Below, in pieces: positions 63,597-64,000 of a stretch of DNA of 64,000 nucleotides (positions within the stretch are counted from its first letter, which is position 1; each line of letters begins with the position of its first letter). A program made the position numbers and the translations under genes. The DNA comes from an uncultured Bacteroides sp. (GTDB taxonomy: Bacteria; Bacteroidota; Bacteroidia; Chitinophagales; Chitinophagaceae), in assembly GCA_902168085.1 (NCBI GenBank), contig CABHOP010000089.1, forward strand, positions 124,001-188,000. Direction: 5' to 3'. The notes under the pieces were generated by a model. The model saw only the letters and a program-made list of their open reading frames with translations. It was not told the DNA's origin and ran no database searches.

Positions 63597-63803
63597 ATGC
63601 CCATTATTGTCAACCTCGATGTAATGATGGCTAAACGAAAGATGTCGTTGAATGAGCTTTCTGAAAAAGTAGACATTACACTGTCCAATCTGTCTATTTT
63701 AAAAACAGGTAAAGCCAAAGCCATCCGTTTTAGCACGCTGGAAGCTATTTGCAAGGCGCTGGATTGCCAGCCGGGTGATATATTGGAACATCGACCGGAA
63801 TGA
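63597..63803 (+). CDS. XRE-family (YozG-like) transcriptional regulator
   Basis: 68 residues, a nearly pure HTH: LDVMMAKRKMSLNELSEKVD, ITLSNLSILKTGKAKAIRFS and LEAICKALDCQPGDILEH. This Cro/C1-type domain has a short tail. It is 3 bases downstream of the DUF2975 gene, so the two are one operon. Confidence 0.9.
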   Translation: MPIIVNLDVMMAKRKMSLNELSEKVDITLSNLSILKTGKAKAIRFSTLEAICKALDCQPGDILEHRPE

Positions 63804-63810
63804 CCTGGTC

Positions 63811-64000
63811 TTATATTTTGGAGAGGTATTCTTGTCTATTGTATGCTAGACTGACTCTATCCTTTATCTCTTCTCCATGCACTACATCATACCGGTAAGA
63901 ATATTCAACGTCTTCGCCATCATATGCATCAGATAGCAGCACTACAAAGCTGTGGGTATTAAATAGTATCACATGTGCATATAGTTGTCGTAGCAATGCG
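63811..64000 (-). CDS. Possible C-terminal end of an unidentified gene
   Basis: The frame is open to the window edge on the minus strand and ends at 63811 (about 62 residues, ...SDAYDGEDVEYSYRYDVVHGEEIKDRV...; shown in parts). It has no start codon of good quality, and I do not recognise a family. Its stop is 7 bases from the XRE gene stop, consistent with a real converging gene. Low confidence because it is cut. Confidence 0.4.
   Translation of the reverse strand, partial: ALLRQLYAHVILFNTHSFVVLLSDAYDGEDVEYSYRYDVVHGEEIKDRVSLAYNRQEYLSKI

Overview
The window looks like a chromosomal segment of a Bacteroidota bacterium, most likely Chitinophagaceae or a close relative. The evidence is: gliding-motility genes (gldF, gldG, gldE); proteins with type IX secretion (T9SS) C-terminal sorting domains; a fused MurF-alanine racemase; split transketolase; LytS/LytTR two-component genes with Y_Y_Y propeller sensors; the Bacteroidota order mutY-ssb-gldE; and a recurring TAnnTTTG promoter element just upstream of many starts. 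GC content looks moderate. I see no tRNA, rRNA, insertion sequence, phage or CRISPR array, so this is mostly core genome.

Layout. 1-4.8 kb: two tandem propeller-type sensor kinases (the first cut by the window edge) and one LytTR response regulator. 5-9.7 kb: a lone LutC-like protein and a large T9SS-secreted SBBP-repeat protein whose sorting domain has been frameshifted off. 9.7-14.5 kb: metF, lptB, a GH3-family protein, engB and menG. 14.6-17 kb: a class D beta-lactamase lipoprotein, a small exported protein and a membrane-anchored M23 peptidase that seems to start at CTG. 17.4-24 kb: gldF-gldG-DUF4340, a small lipoprotein and murF-alr. 24-29.3 kb: a 2-oxoacid dehydrogenase E2, an LptD-like outer-membrane protein and an N-acetylmuramoyl-L-alanine amidase. 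29.4-34.4 kb: an EGF-like lipoprotein, the overlapping aroB-aroA-aroC cluster and mnmA. 34.5-39 kb: eno, a DivIC/FtsB protein, proline dehydrogenase and a small T9SS protein. 39-46 kb: topA, a SirB1-type protein, gldE-ssb-mutY and the N-terminal half of transketolase. 46.3-54 kb: acyl-CoA dehydrogenase, an HhH protein, threonine aldolase, stress and effector-binding proteins, a WYL regulator and two DEAD-box helicases. 54-64 kb: DinB, a TetR-controlled MFS locus, an ArsR-SRPBCC pair, an alpha/beta hydrolase, a DJ-1/AraC regulator, fabF, DUF5655, a PLP decarboxylase and a DUF2975-XRE pair.

Themes. Many genes serve the cell envelope: lptB and lptD (LPS export), murF-alr, the amidase, the M23 peptidase and the DivIC-like protein (peptidoglycan and division), and gldF/G/E (gliding/T9SS). 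aroB, aroA and aroC form a minus-strand shikimate unit with overlapping ends, divergent from mnmA. In the last 10 kb, two small regulators (TetR at 54.7 kb, ArsR at 57.5 kb) have palindromes at their own promoters, and a related palindrome precedes the TetR-linked efflux genes.

I found no clearly new defence or mobile system. The most unusual signals are the stem-loop-rich gap between the M23 peptidase and gldF, the CTG start of the peptidase, the frameshifted T9SS protein, the duplicated sensor kinases feeding one regulator, and the TetR/ferredoxin-fold/MFS locus with two matching operators.
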